A stretch of DNA of 64,000 nt from assembly GCA_037481715.1 (NCBI GenBank), contig JBBFLD010000002.1, positions 124,001 through 188,000 on the forward strand, read 5' to 3'. Below are positions 37,663-48,273 of this stretch, one piece after another. Each line of letters opens with the position of its first letter. Position 1 is the first letter of the stretch. Both the position numbers and the translations under genes were made by a program. The DNA is from Rosettibacter sp037481715 (GTDB lineage: Bacteria; Bacteroidota; Ignavibacteria; Ignavibacteriales; Melioribacteraceae). A model generated the notes under the pieces. That model was not told the origin of the DNA. It did not search any database and saw only the letters and a program-made list of their open reading frames with translations.

Positions 37663-39099
37663 ATGAAGAAATCTATTTCTCGTGTTATGTCTGAGTTTGC
37701 TATTAGTCTCAAATTTGATGATTTGCCTGAAACTGTAATTGAAACAGCAAAAAGATTTTTGTATGACTCAATAGGTTGTGCATTTGGTTCTTATTACACT
37801 AAAGATGTGAATATACTCCATCAATTGTTAATTGAGATGGGGGGAAATCAAGAATCAACAATTTTTGCTTTTGGTGAAAAAATTCCTGCTGTAAATGCAG
37901 CATTAATTAATTCACTAATGATTCGCTCATTAGATTTCAATGATATTTACTGGAAAGAAGACCCTTCGCATCCATCAGATTTAATTCCTGCTGCTTTATC
38001 CTCCGGCGAATTAGTTAATGCATCAATGAAAGATGTTCTAACAGCCATTGTGATTGGATATGAATTCGAACAGCGTTTATGTGAATTTGCTGTGCCTGGA
38101 ATTAGAGAGCGTAAATGGCATCATGCAACTTTAACTCAATTTGTTTCTCCAATTTTAGCAGGAAAAATTCTTGGATTAAACACTGAGCAATTAATTAATG
38201 CAATAGGAATTAGTGCCTGCCATAATTTTACAATTGGCGCACCAGCTTCAGGCAGATTATCAATGATGAAAAATTTTGTTGACCCTCTTTCAGTTCAAAG
38301 CGGTGTTTTTGCTGCTTTACTTGCTCAAAAAGGTTTTACAGGACCAGAACTAATATTCGAAGGTAAAGAAGGTTTGATGGATTGCTTATTCGGCTGGGAT
38401 TATAAAAATCAAAAAGTTTCTCCACTAAAAATTTCGGGAAGAGATGAGTATGGAGAATGGAAATGGGATATCGAAAAATTAACTGGCAATCTTGGAAGTA
38501 ATTTTAAAATTCTCGAATGCAGCATGAAAGCATTTCCAACTGAAGCTTTAACTCACACTCCAATTTCAGCAGTGTTAAATGTTATTTCAAAAAATGATAT
38601 TCATTATAATGAAATTGAATCCGTAACAATTAAAACAATCTCAAGAGTTTGCGATATTCTTTTTGACAAAGATAAATATCGTCCAACCTCAAGAGAAACT
38701 GCAGACCATTCACTTCCCTATTGCATTGCAGCTGCAATAGTTGATAGAAAAATTACTACACAATCCTTTTCTGATGAAAAATTAAAAGATGAAAGAATTT
38801 GGAAGATTATTGATAAAATTAATGGCATTCCATCAAAAGAATTCGAACAAATGTTTCCTGAAAAACAGCCATGTGAAGTATTAATCAAAACAAACAATGG
38901 TAAAACATATAATGAATATCTCGAATATCCTAAGGGTAATCCTCAGCAGCCAATGTCTATCGATGAATTAGAAACTAAATTCAATTCATTAACAGAAGGA
39001 TTATTAAATTCATCCAAACAGAAAAGAATTAAAGAAGTGATTTTTAATTGCGAAGAACTTAGTGCAAAAGATTTTATGAAAGAGTTGGTTTTGAATTAA
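37663..39099 (+). CDS. MmgE/PrpD-family dehydratase or decarboxylase
   Basis: A 478-residue cytoplasmic protein of the MmgE/PrpD family, which includes 2-methylcitrate dehydratase and cis-aconitate decarboxylase. Support comes from the start (MSEFAISLKFDDLPETVIETAKRFLYDSIGCAFGSYYT), NSLMIRSLDFNDIYWKEDPSHPSDLIPAALSSGEL, VIGYEFEQRLCE, NAIGISACHNFTIGAPASGRLSMMKNFVDPLSVQSGVFAALLAQKGFTGP and MKAFPTEALTHTPISAVL, all family landmarks, with HSLPYCIAAAIVDRK near the end. In this cluster it could dehydrate citrate or a methyl-homologue, or decarboxylate aconitate. Sequence alone does not decide. The preceding 227-base gap is AT-rich with no clear structure; AAGGATTAACACT precedes the ATG. Confidence 0.85.
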   Translation: MKKSISRVMSEFAISLKFDDLPETVIETAKRFLYDSIGCAFGSYYTKDVNILHQLLIEMGGNQESTIFAFGEKIPAVNAALINSLMIRSLDFNDIYWKEDPSHPSDLIPAALSSGELVNASMKDVLTAIVIGYEFEQRLCEFAVPGIRERKWHHATLTQFVSPILAGKILGLNTEQLINAIGISACHNFTIGAPASGRLSMMKNFVDPLSVQSGVFAALLAQKGFTGPELIFEGKEGLMDCLFGWDYKNQKVSPLKISGRDEYGEWKWDIEKLTGNLGSNFKILECSMKAFPTEALTHTPISAVLNVISKNDIHYNEIESVTIKTISRVCDILFDKDKYRPTSRETADHSLPYCIAAAIVDRKITTQSFSDEKLKDERIWKIIDKINGIPSKEFEQMFPEKQPCEVLIKTNNGKTYNEYLEYPKGNPQQPMSIDELETKFNSLTEGLLNSSKQKRIKEVIFNCEELSAKDFMKELVLN

Positions 39100-39140
39100 T
39101 TAATTCACAATTTATTTTCAAATAAATTTCATTAATTATT

Positions 39141-40376
39141 ATGAAACTGAAAAAAGAAAAAATCGGATCAGCAGGTAAACGCGGAGAATCAATCCGTGCC
39201 GATTGTTTTATACAAATTGAATTAACTCAACGAACTGGATTAAAAATTTCATTAAAAAGCAAAGTTGATTCGCTTTATGGCAGCAGTATAAGAAATTTGA
39301 TCAACGAAATGAGCAATTTTTTTGAATTAAAAAATGCTATTATTACTGTTGAAGATTTTGGGGCTCTCCCTTTTACAATTGCAGCAAGATTTGAAGCCGC
39401 TTATAAAAATCTTTTCCCTGATGATACTCGAGAATTTCTTCTTCCTTTCAATAAAAAGAATAATTACAAAACTGAAAAAAATAGAATAAGAAGAAGCAGA
39501 TTGTATCTGCCAGGAAATGAACCTAAATATTTCCCAAATGCAGGACTTCACAAACCTGATGCAATAATTCTCGATTTGGAAGACAGCGTTTCTCCAGAAG
39601 AAAAAACTTCTGCAAGATTTTTGGTTAGAAATGCACTTCGTTCAGTTTATTTTTATGAAGCTGAAAGAATGGTTCGAATAAATCAATTACCCATGGGTTT
39701 GGATGATTTGTATTTTGTTATTCCTCATAATGTTCATGTAATACTAATTCCAAAATGTGAATCAGCAATGACAGTTAAAGATGTTGAGGAAGAAATTAAT
39801 ATCATTAAAGCACAACAAAATATAAACGATATTATTTATCTAATGCCTGTTATTGAAACAGCACTTGGAGTTGAAAGAGCCTACGAAATTGCTTCTTCAT
39901 CTGATTTAGTTTGTGCCTTAACAATTGGACTTGAAGATTATACTGCTGATTTAGGTGTTGAACGCACACTTGAAGGGAAAGAAAGTTTTTATGCACGTTG
40001 CGCAATTATTAATGCTGCAAAAGCATCTGGCGTTCAAGCTATCGATTCTGTTTTCTCAGATGTAAATGATATGGAAGGTTTAAGAAATAGTGTCCTTGAA
40101 GCTAAATCTCTTGGATTTGAAGGAAAAGGCTGCATTCATCCCCGTCAAATTAGAATTATTCATGAAGCATTCACCCCAACACAAAATGAAATAGAAAAAG
40201 CTAAAAAAATTGTACTTGCTTTTGAAGAAGCAAAATCCAAAGGATTAGCTGTTACAACTTTAGGAAGCAAAATGATAGATACACCAGTTATAAAACGAGC
40301 TCAAAGAATAATCAACCTTGCAATTCAATATGGTGTATTAAATAATGATTGGAAAAAAGAAATTAACAATAAGTGA
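39141..40376 (+). CDS. Fused citrate lyase acyl carrier protein (CitD) and beta subunit (CitE)
   Basis: A 411-residue protein joining two citrate-lyase subunits. Residues 1-100 match CitD: KIGSAGKRGESIRADCFIQIEL carries a GES in which Ser17 would take the phosphoribosyl-dephospho-CoA group, followed by SKVDSLYGSSIRNLI and VEDFGALPFTIAARFEAAYKNLFP. From about residue 112 the CitE barrel begins: RRSRLYLPGNEPKYFPNAGLHKPDAIILDLEDSVSPEEK, with PVIETALGVERAYEIA and CALTIGLEDYTADLGVERT further on and GKGCIHPRQI near 330. CitE cleaves the citryl-thioester to oxaloacetate and acetyl-ACP. Separate citD and citE genes are usual, so the fusion is notable. A citramalate-lyase role is an alternative. Confidence 0.88.
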   Translation: MKLKKEKIGSAGKRGESIRADCFIQIELTQRTGLKISLKSKVDSLYGSSIRNLINEMSNFFELKNAIITVEDFGALPFTIAARFEAAYKNLFPDDTREFLLPFNKKNNYKTEKNRIRRSRLYLPGNEPKYFPNAGLHKPDAIILDLEDSVSPEEKTSARFLVRNALRSVYFYEAERMVRINQLPMGLDDLYFVIPHNVHVILIPKCESAMTVKDVEEEINIIKAQQNINDIIYLMPVIETALGVERAYEIASSSDLVCALTIGLEDYTADLGVERTLEGKESFYARCAIINAAKASGVQAIDSVFSDVNDMEGLRNSVLEAKSLGFEGKGCIHPRQIRIIHEAFTPTQNEIEKAKKIVLAFEEAKSKGLAVTTLGSKMIDTPVIKRAQRIINLAIQYGVLNNDWKKEINNK

Positions 40377-40492
40377 AAAACATTCTTATTTCAGATTTTA
40401 TCAATTGCTCATATAAAATTTTTATGAAATAATTTTTAAGAACACGATAAACTTTCAAAGAATTTTTTAACAATAAAAAATTCACAGCAACT

Positions 40493-42049
40493 ATGAAACT
40501 AATAAAAAATGAAGCTAACCGATTAGTGCCTGACGAAGTTAATGGTCAGATACAAATTCCATTCAAAGGAGTAGGCAAATATAAACCATACGGTAGAAAA
40601 GCTGCTCCATTAATTCGCAGCTGTATTGATTATCCTTCCAATGGCAATAAAGTAGTAAAAAATTTGAAGGAAGCATTGAAAAAATGCGGTATTAAAGATG
40701 GAATGACAATTTCAACTCATCATCATTTAAGAGATGGTGATTTACTAACAAATTATCTTTTCGATGTAATTCATTCAATGGGAATAAAAAACATTCGATG
40801 GTTCCCCAGTGCTTCTTTTCCTGTTCATGAACATTTAATTAAATATCTTGAAGATGGAACAATTCATCATATCGAAGGAAGCATGAATGGACCATTAGGC
40901 AGATATGTAAGCGAAGGAAAAATGAAAGGCATTGGTGTATTACGTTCACATGGAGGCAGATATCAAGCAATTCAAGATGGCGAAGTTCATATCGATATTG
41001 CAGTTATTGCCGCCCCTGCATCAGATGAATTTGGAAATGCTAATGGACTTTATGGCAAATCTGCTTTTGGAGGATTGGGCTTTGCTTTGGCTGATGCTCA
41101 ATATGCAGACAATGTAATTATTGTTACAGACAATCTTGTTCCTTTCCCATGCGTTCCATGGCAAATTCAAGGAAATTATGTTGATTATGTTGTTGAAGTT
41201 GAATCACTTGGCGACCCTTCAAAAATTATTAGCGGTACAACTGAAATTACAAAAAGCCCTGATAGACTTTTAATTGCAGAATATGTTGCAGAATTTTTAG
41301 ACGCTGCAGGAATAATTAAAAATGGATTTTCTTTTCAAGCTGGAGCCGGAGGAACAAGTCTTGCATTCATTCCATTCCTTAAAGAAAAAATGAAAGCAAA
41401 AAATGTTAAAGCAAGATTTGTCCGCGGCGGTTCTACAAAATATCTTGTTGAATTGCTCGAAGAAGGACTAACTGATTACATCTTGGATGGCCAAACATTT
41501 GACCTTGAAGGTGTTCGTTCAATGAGAGAAAATCCAAATCATGTTATGACTTCACCATTTACAAGTTATAATTATCACGGCAAAGGAAATTTTGCATCGA
41601 TGGTTGATGTTGCTGTTCTTGGAGCCACCGAAGTTGATATTAACTTCAATGCAAATGTTGTAACTCATTCGGATGGCTATTTGCTTCATGGCATTGGAGG
41701 CTGGCAGAATTGCTTATTCTCAAAATGTACAATTCTTGCTGTTCCCTCTTTTAGAGACAGAATCCCTGTAATTGTTGATGAAGTTACAACATTATGCGGA
41801 CCTGGTGAATTAATTGATGTTATAATAACTGAAAGAGGAATTGCAATTAATCCTAAAAGAAAAGATTTAATTAATGCAGTAAAAAAATCTTCATTGCCCA
41901 TTCGTTCAATTAAAGAATTGCAAAAAGAAGTTTATGAGATTTGCGGAGGAAAACCTGATAAACCTAAACTTGATAAATCTCATGTGGTTGCAATAGTAAA
42001 ATGGGTAGATGGAACCGTGCTTGATTCTATTTATAAAGTAGAAAATTAA
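40493..42049 (+). CDS. citF: Citrate lyase alpha subunit (CitF)
   Basis: A 518-residue CoA/ACP-transferase-type subunit that swaps acetyl for citryl on the carrier protein. CitF landmarks include KYKPYGRKAAPLIRSC at the start, GMTISTHHHLRDGDLLTNYLFDVIHSMGIKNIRWFPSASFPVHEHLIKYLEDGTI, RSHGGRYQAIQDGEVHIDIAVIAAPASDEFGNANGLYGKSAFGGLG, QAGAGGTSLAFIPFLKEKM, and VDINFNANVVTHSDGYLLHGIGGWQNCLFSKCTI. The length fits the family. It is the last plus-strand gene of the cluster, 116 bases after the CitD-CitE fusion. The ligase (citC) and prosthetic-group genes (citX, citG) are absent from the window, so activation must rely on genes elsewhere. Confidence 0.93.
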   Translation: MKLIKNEANRLVPDEVNGQIQIPFKGVGKYKPYGRKAAPLIRSCIDYPSNGNKVVKNLKEALKKCGIKDGMTISTHHHLRDGDLLTNYLFDVIHSMGIKNIRWFPSASFPVHEHLIKYLEDGTIHHIEGSMNGPLGRYVSEGKMKGIGVLRSHGGRYQAIQDGEVHIDIAVIAAPASDEFGNANGLYGKSAFGGLGFALADAQYADNVIIVTDNLVPFPCVPWQIQGNYVDYVVEVESLGDPSKIISGTTEITKSPDRLLIAEYVAEFLDAAGIIKNGFSFQAGAGGTSLAFIPFLKEKMKAKNVKARFVRGGSTKYLVELLEEGLTDYILDGQTFDLEGVRSMRENPNHVMTSPFTSYNYHGKGNFASMVDVAVLGATEVDINFNANVVTHSDGYLLHGIGGWQNCLFSKCTILAVPSFRDRIPVIVDEVTTLCGPGELIDVIITERGIAINPKRKDLINAVKKSSLPIRSIKELQKEVYEICGGKPDKPKLDKSHVVAIVKWVDGTVLDSIYKVEN

Positions 42050-42108
42050 TCATAATAAAAAAGTTTTTAAGATTGTTTTAATAAATTAAAAAGTAATTAT
42101 TGAAAGAT

Positions 42109-42855
42109 TCAAAGCGGGAAACCAACATTTAATTGAACAGTTGCAGAAAATTTACTTTTATTTACTGCATTGTTCTTTGAAGAAGAAACTGGAATTATCA
42201 AATTATTACTATCATCATAAAATTTATCAATCACAAAAAATGAATAACCTGCTGTTGCTTCAATACTCACATAATCTGGAATAAGATGCAAAATTAAACC
42301 AGAACCTACAAAGTAACCAATTTTAACTTTGTCAGCTGCAATTTTGTCTTCTTCAAGAATATTATTATTCATGTCTAATACTTCAGTATTAAATTCAGGA
42401 TTCATAAAAGTAACATGTCCTTCAAGAAGTTTTATATCAAGAATAGAAAAAATTGGGAAACCAAAATCCAAACCTACACCCCAATGATTCATTGAGAGTT
42501 CATATTTATTTTTTTTCTCATTGTTAATATCACTGCTGATTTGTCTTGTATGAGATTCTTTAAGAAATTGATAATAACCTTTTGCAGTAATAAATGCTTT
42601 TGCAAAACGAGCTCTAAAAATGTTTGCACCAAAGCGATATCCAGTAGCCTGCTTAAAATCAAATTCAGTATTAAGATTTGGATTATTTATAGTTTCTGGG
42701 AAAAGATATTCTTTTATTCCTATTGATTCATATTGCTGTTGTGTTATGCCAGCATAAAATCCACTTAAGCCGAGACATCCAAAACCAAATGTCTGGCTGA
42801 ATAAATTAATTGAAAAGAAAATAAAGAATATTGAACTGAACAGTAGTTTTTGCAT
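42109..42855 (-). CDS. Small outer-membrane beta-barrel protein, unknown function
   Basis: A 248-residue protein with a signal peptide (about 1-20, ending LFSQ) and alternating hydrophobic/polar strands throughout: GYRFGANIFRARFAKAFITAKGYYQF, HWGVGLDFGFPIFSILDIKLLEG, GYFVGSGLILHLIPDYVSIEATAGYSFFVID, ending FSATVQLNVGFPL. The aromatic/valine-rich strand ending at the last residue is typical of outer-membrane barrels. Its function is not known to me. It runs convergent with citF (59 bases apart) and is followed by no obvious partner; the MFS gene at 42912 lies upstream on the same strand. Confidence 0.7.
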   Translation of the reverse strand: MQKLLFSSIFFIFFSINLFSQTFGFGCLGLSGFYAGITQQQYESIGIKEYLFPETINNPNLNTEFDFKQATGYRFGANIFRARFAKAFITAKGYYQFLKESHTRQISSDINNEKKNKYELSMNHWGVGLDFGFPIFSILDIKLLEGHVTFMNPEFNTEVLDMNNNILEEDKIAADKVKIGYFVGSGLILHLIPDYVSIEATAGYSFFVIDKFYDDSNNLIIPVSSSKNNAVNKSKFSATVQLNVGFPL

Positions 42856-42911
42856 TGTTCCCAGATTTTTTTCTATTTACAATTTACAAAAAAAGAATTA
42901 AAGAATTGAAA

Positions 42912-44258
42912 TTAGTTTGAACGATTTTCAAGACCATGACCATTTAGACTTCTTTCACTTTTTCTGAGAAGATAAGCAAAAACAAGTCCAAAGAAACCCA
43001 GTGAAGAAAAAATCCACATTCCTAAATTATAACCTGATGGATTTTGTGCACTTGCGTGCGATATATCATTTGCAAAACCGATAATTATGTTAAAAGAAAA
43101 TAATCCAATATTTTGAATCATTGTCATTAATCCATATGCAGTTCCAAGTTTGGAATTATCTACAATTAAAGCAACTGAGGGCCACATTACAGCTGGAACC
43201 AATGAAAATGCTATCCCCATAATTGCCATTGGTATTAATAAATAAATTGGAATAGAAGCATGTATATCAAAGAAATCTAAATTTATATTTATGAAATCAC
43301 TCTCAGACATTATCTCAGGCTTTCCAATTTTATATGCCATCATAAGATATACAGGAATAATCAACAAAGAACCAAACATCATCAATAATGACCGCTTGCC
43401 AATTTTATCAGCAAGTAATCCAAATAGCGGAGTAAATAACATGGCAGCTAATGTTAACATGCTTGAAAGATTTCCTCCAACTTCTCTTGATGTATTATGT
43501 GCATCTTGAAAGAATTTTATGGCAAAAGTTTGAAATGGAAACATTGCAGAATAAAAAGTAACACACAATGCTGTGATATACCAGAAAGATTTTGGGAAAT
43601 TAAAAACTTCTTTGAGAATAACTTTGTCTTGCGAACCTTCTTCAGGTAATGTAAATTTTTTTGTACCTAAAACATCAAGAAAATAATAAATGATAATTGT
43701 TACAACTGCAAAAACACCAGCCCCTACAGTAATTAATAATGGTGACTGCCAGTAATTATATAAACTTTTTCCCCATGTTGGAGAATTAAGAGCTAAGAAT
43801 GAACCGAGTCGTGCAACTGTTAAGTTTAATCCAAATGCAAATGATAATTCTTTCCCTTTGAACCATCTTGCAATAATTGTAGTAATTGCAACAATCATTG
43901 ATTCTGCACCCAAGCCAAAAATTAATCTTCCAGAAGCCATTACAATTAAGTTGCCTGTCAATGCTGTAATTATCGAACCAATCATTATTAAGCATGTAAA
44001 AATTAATACAGAGGTTCTTGTACCAATTTTATCAATAATAATTCCGCCAATTAAAACCATAATGATATTTGGAAAACTATAAATACCCTGAAGCAATCCA
44101 ATATCTGCATCAGTAAATTTCAATTGTTTAACAAGTAAGTCAGCAAGAGGACTTATGCTGTCATAAATATAATAATTGCCAAACATGGCAAGACTAATAA
44201 AAAGTAAGATTGTCCAACGGTAAAGAAAAGTCGGTTGAGGTTTTAAATTATTCTGCAT
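42912..44258 (-). CDS. MFS transporter, MFSD1-like
   Basis: A 448-residue, 12-helix permease from the ATG at 44258; a TTG start four codons earlier is possible. After a short polar N-terminus come FLYRWTILLFISLAMFGNYYIYDSISPLADLL, the helix 2-3 loop GGIIIDKIGTRTSV and RLIFGLGAESMIVAITTIIARWFKGKELSFAFGLNLTVARLGS near 115-155. This wording matches the MFSD1 branch, whose animal member exports dipeptides from lysosomes; bacterial members have no settled substrate. A second A-like loop (ADKIGKRSLLMMFG) appears near 280. It might carry a carboxylate or peptide in relation to the adjacent cluster, but nothing shows this. Confidence 0.85.
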   Translation of the reverse strand: MQNNLKPQPTFLYRWTILLFISLAMFGNYYIYDSISPLADLLVKQLKFTDADIGLLQGIYSFPNIIMVLIGGIIIDKIGTRTSVLIFTCLIMIGSIITALTGNLIVMASGRLIFGLGAESMIVAITTIIARWFKGKELSFAFGLNLTVARLGSFLALNSPTWGKSLYNYWQSPLLITVGAGVFAVVTIIIYYFLDVLGTKKFTLPEEGSQDKVILKEVFNFPKSFWYITALCVTFYSAMFPFQTFAIKFFQDAHNTSREVGGNLSSMLTLAAMLFTPLFGLLADKIGKRSLLMMFGSLLIIPVYLMMAYKIGKPEIMSESDFININLDFFDIHASIPIYLLIPMAIMGIAFSLVPAVMWPSVALIVDNSKLGTAYGLMTMIQNIGLFSFNIIIGFANDISHASAQNPSGYNLGMWIFSSLGFFGLVFAYLLRKSERSLNGHGLENRSN

Positions 44259-44270
44259 GGTTGTATTCAA

Positions 44271-45305
44271 CTATTATTCAGTAATTACAAACATAATATT
44301 TTTTAAGTAATATTTTTCTTGAGTATCTAAAAATATTTGAAAAAGTAATAGTTGATATGAAATATCAAGAAGGAGTTTGAAGGATTTTTATAAAAATTTC
44401 TATCTTCAGAAATAACCAGCATTACTATGCAAATAAGTTTAATAAATATTCTTGTAAGTCGATTCTAAGAATCGAGCAAAATTTGCAACATTATTCACTG
44501 AATCGTGATTTTAAATTTTGTTACACGATTCGACAATCGTGTTCACCTGTAGATTCTAAACTACTATATTGCAAGCTGTACTTAAACATGTAAAAAAAAC
44601 ATGGAAACATAGATACAAATTTTTTTAATATTTCAATTAACATACTGTTTATATAACATTAAACGATATCTTAAAGCTCTGCATATTTCTTTTATATTTT
44701 CCATTTTCTGCAAATTGATTTTTTAATGTGTATTAAGTCATTTACTTTTCTATTCACAATATTTTGAAACTTTTATGTGGTTCTTTTTAAATTATTAACA
44801 GATAATTTTTCACGATACATTTATTTTGAATAATTAATTTTAATTGAATAGCATCATCTGAAATGATTTCTTATTTGATTATAATTGCTTGTATAATTAT
44901 CAGTCTAAAATTATCAAGAATTTTGCTTGGACTTGGCTGGCGAAGAAAAAAGTAATTTATTAGTATCTAATTTTTCTCCATTCAACAATTCTCTTGTTAT
45001 TTCATTTAATTTCTACCTCTTAATCTATATCAGTTATTATAAAATCTACTTTTATTTTCTTTTGTGTACTTTATGTTTCATAATAAAGAATCTTCAGAGG
45101 ACTTAAATGAAATCAAAATTTCTAAATTCTAATTCGATTAAATCCTGCTTATAATGGAACGGATTTACTTGATAAAGACAAATTCGTCGAAGAAATTTTA
45201 GAAATGATTGAAATCCTGCTTTTGCAAAACAATTCTACTGTAGTTAGGCTAATTTTACTATTGACTGAGTGTATTTACTATCCATAGATAGGATTATTAG
45301 ACATA
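44271..45305. other. Intergenic stretch with palindromes and decayed array remnants
   Basis: About 1 kb with no convincing gene. It holds a 15-base palindrome CGATTCTAAGAATCG (44460-44474) and a compound inverted repeat GAATCGTG (44500-44507) / CACGATTC (44524-44531), the latter also paired with AATCGTG at 44535-44541. Near the right end, 45230-45255 reads CAATTCTACTGTAGTTAGGC..., a decayed copy of the 26-base truncated CRISPR repeat, preceded by AAATCCTGCTTTTGC, a decayed version of the hairpin element seen next to the array. A 30-codon minus-strand reading near 44915-45010 looks protein-like but lacks a start. Confidence 0.5.
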
Positions 45306-45359
45306 TTTTTGAACTGAGTTCGCCAAAAGGCGAACGAACGAAAATCCCGCTTTGCGGGA
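45306..45359. repeat. Double-hairpin element, copy A (array end)
   Basis: Two adjacent palindromes: GTTCGCC-AAAA-GGCGAAC (45318-45335) and TCCCGC-TTT-GCGGGA (45345-45359). The second runs directly into a CRISPR repeat that lacks its usual first four bases GTTT. Only the downstream half of the longer element in copies B and C is recognisable here. Confidence 0.75.
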
Positions 45360-45711
45360 CAATTCTACTATAGTTCGATTAACACCACAAAAGCCTTCAC
45401 AGTCGCCAAAGCAATGAAACTGTTTCAATTCTACTATAGTTCGATTAACACGCCGCTTCTATTAGGGAAATGAATGAGAAATATAAGTTTCAATTCTACT
45501 ATAGTTCGATTAACACTGCAGGGCTACGCTTGCATCGGCGAATTCTTTAGGTTTCAATTCTACTATAGTTCGATTAACACTATAATAATACAACTATTGG
45601 GATAAATTCAAAATTGTTTCAATTCTACTATAGTTCGATTAACACTCAACGGCTTCATTTATATAAAAATATAAATCATTCGTTTCAATTCTACTATAGT
45701 TCGATTAACAC

Positions 45712-45806
45712 ACATTTTACTCGACAAATTTACACTCTTAAGTTCGTCAGATATTTTTTGAAGTGAGTTCGCCAAAGGCGAACGAACGAAATCCCGCTTT
45801 GCGGGA
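45712..45806. repeat. Double-hairpin element, copy B (inside array)
   Basis: A 95-base insert in place of a spacer. It begins ACATTTTACTCGACAAATT, continues through AAGTTCGTCAGATATTTTTT and ends in the paired palindromes GTTCGCC-AAA-GGCGAAC (45767-45783) and TCCCGC-TTT-GCGGGA (45792-45806). The next repeat is truncated to 26 bases and has A for C at its seventh-to-tenth position region (TCTAATATAG). Confidence 0.8.
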
Positions 45807-45832
45807 CAATTCTAATATAGTTCGATTAACAC

Positions 45833-45930
45833 TGATTTTTACACGACAAATTTACATTCTTAAGTTCGTCAGATATTTTTTGAAGTGAGTTCGCCAAAAG
45901 GCGAACGAACGAAAATCCCGCTTTGCGGGA
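45833..45930. repeat. Double-hairpin element, copy C (inside array)
   Basis: A 98-base near-copy of element B, directly after the truncated repeat at 45807-45832. Palindromes are at 45889-45906 and 45916-45930. Together, B plus repeat and C plus repeat form a tandem duplication of about 121-124 bases, so the two copies probably arose by one insertion and a later duplication. Confidence 0.8.
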
Positions 45931-48273
45931 CAATTCTACTATAGTTCGATTAACACGGCATATTGCCTATTGCTATTATCTCGCCTTTAATTGTTTCAAT
46001 TCTACTATAGTTCGATTAACACTATTAGAGATTTATTTAGACGATTTGTTAATGTTATGTTTCAATTCTACTATAGTTCGATTAACACACAAATGCTGCT
46101 GAATTATCAAATTTATATAAATAGTTTCAATTCTACTATAGTTCGATTAACACTATTGAAAATGCAAAAATACCATTAGACATTAATACGTTTCAATTCT
46201 ACTATAGTTCGATTAACACCAAAGTTAGTACCGTATTCAAAATCTTCGTCGTAGTGTTTCAATTCTACTATAGTTCGATTAACACTCTATACTTACTTCT
46301 TCCATACCTCCTTTGAGGTAGTTTCAATTCTACTATAGTTCGATTAACACCAAACTTTTTCAATTTATCAATGTTATTAGTAACCTCAGTTTCAATTCTA
46401 CTATAGTTCGATTAACACTCGCACGGCATAGATATTTATGTCTTAAAGAATTCTCGTTTCAATTCTACTATAGTTCGATTAACACTATGCCTGCAGTTAA
46501 TAGATTGTGGACTGTTAGTTGTTTCAATTCTACTATAGTTCGATTAACACAATAAACCATCTGGGATAGTGAAATTGTTCTGCTAAGTTTCAATTCTACT
46601 ATAGTTCGATTAACACGTTCTTCGCTTTATATAATCAACGAAATCGATAATCGGTTTCAATTCTACTATAGTTCGATTAACACACTAATGAATCGTACAT
46701 CAATATTTTTGTATAAATAGTTTCAATTCTACTATAGTTCGATTAACACTAAGCACAGAGTTGATGGGACCTCCTATTATGATATGTTTCAATTCTACTA
46801 TAGTTCGATTAACACCTAAGAACATGCCCCGCTTTTTGCGAATTAACCATCGTTTCAATTCTACTATAGTTCGATTAACACTAAATTAACAAGCCAATTA
46901 TCAACCGTTTCAAATTCGTTTCAATTCTACTATAGTTCGATTAACACGAAGTGCCTTGATGTCCATGCCGGCGGAATAAATGTGTTTCAATTCTACTATA
47001 GTTCGATTAACACCGATGCGAGAGTCGAAAGAAGAAGTAAACCAATTAGCGTTTCAATTCTACTATAGTTCGATTAACACTTGTTTTAATTGCATTTCGT
47101 AATTTTTAATTTTAGTGTTTCAATTCTACTATAGTTCGATTAACACCTGGTATTAATATTCTATCACCAACGGTTATAGTCCGTGTTTCAATTCTACTAT
47201 AGTTCGATTAACACAAACGGGGTGTATGAATTTGTAGATAATGTAATTGAGTTTCAATTCTACTATAGTTCGATTAACACTATTGTTAAAATCTTGGCAG
47301 GATTATATTAATGTTGGTTTCAATTCTACTATAGTTCGATTAACACTGTAGAAGATATAGAAAGACTGATGAAGTGAACAAGTTTCAATTCTACTATAGT
47401 TCGATTAACACCGTGAGCAACAGAAAGAAGTAATTATTAAAACAAAGTTTCAATTCTACTATAGTTCGATTAACACTCATTGCATTGCTGCCACTTAATA
47501 ATCCAATATTTGTGTTTCAATTCTACTATAGTTCGATTAACACGGTTGTTAAGCAAGGGAATATAAAAGAATTTTTACTGTTTCAATTCTACTATAGTTC
47601 GATTAACACTTGGTATATCATATCCGCTACACCTAAAATCTTCGCAGTTTCAATTCTACTATAGTTCGATTAACACGATATTTCCGTTTTCGTCTAATGC
47701 TTCTTTAAGTGGTTTCAATTCTACTATAGTTCGATTAACACATGTGCAGGGGCATATCTTAAACAAGATATTAAAACCGTTTCAATTCTACTATAGTTCG
47801 ATTAACACTACAATAAATGCGCCAATAATCTTAGAGGATTAGAAAGTTTCAATTCTACTATAGTTCGATTAACACAGTAAATGATGTCTTAATAGTTCCT
47901 AAACCAACTCCGTTTCAATTCTACTATAGTTCGATTAACACGCTTGACGGAACTATTTGCCTTCATGATTATGATGAGTTTCAATTCTACTATAGTTCGA
48001 TTAACACTTCTTCTGTTAATTTATTAATGGTTTCAGAATCAGTGTTTCAATTCTACTATAGTTCGATTAACACTAATTTTTTTGTTGATTTGATTTTAAT
48101 TTTTAATTCGTTTCAATTCTACTATAGTTCGATTAACACGAGTTTTGATTATGATAAGTGTATGGTTGAGCAAAAGTTTCAATTCTACTATAGTTCGATT
48201 AACACCGGAGTAAACTCTATAGCAGTTGAAGTTGCTATCGAATGTTTCAATTCTACTATAGTTCGATTAACAC

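Noticed and set aside
44900..45060. Minus-strand peptide-like reading of about 30 codons
   Set aside because: It follows a stop, has no start codon and no recognisable family; treated as possible decayed gene only.
46882..46917. Spacer ending GTTTCAAATTC, similar to the start of the repeat
   Set aside because: Only about 10 bases match, with one insertion, directly next to a repeat; chance or slight slippage explains it.
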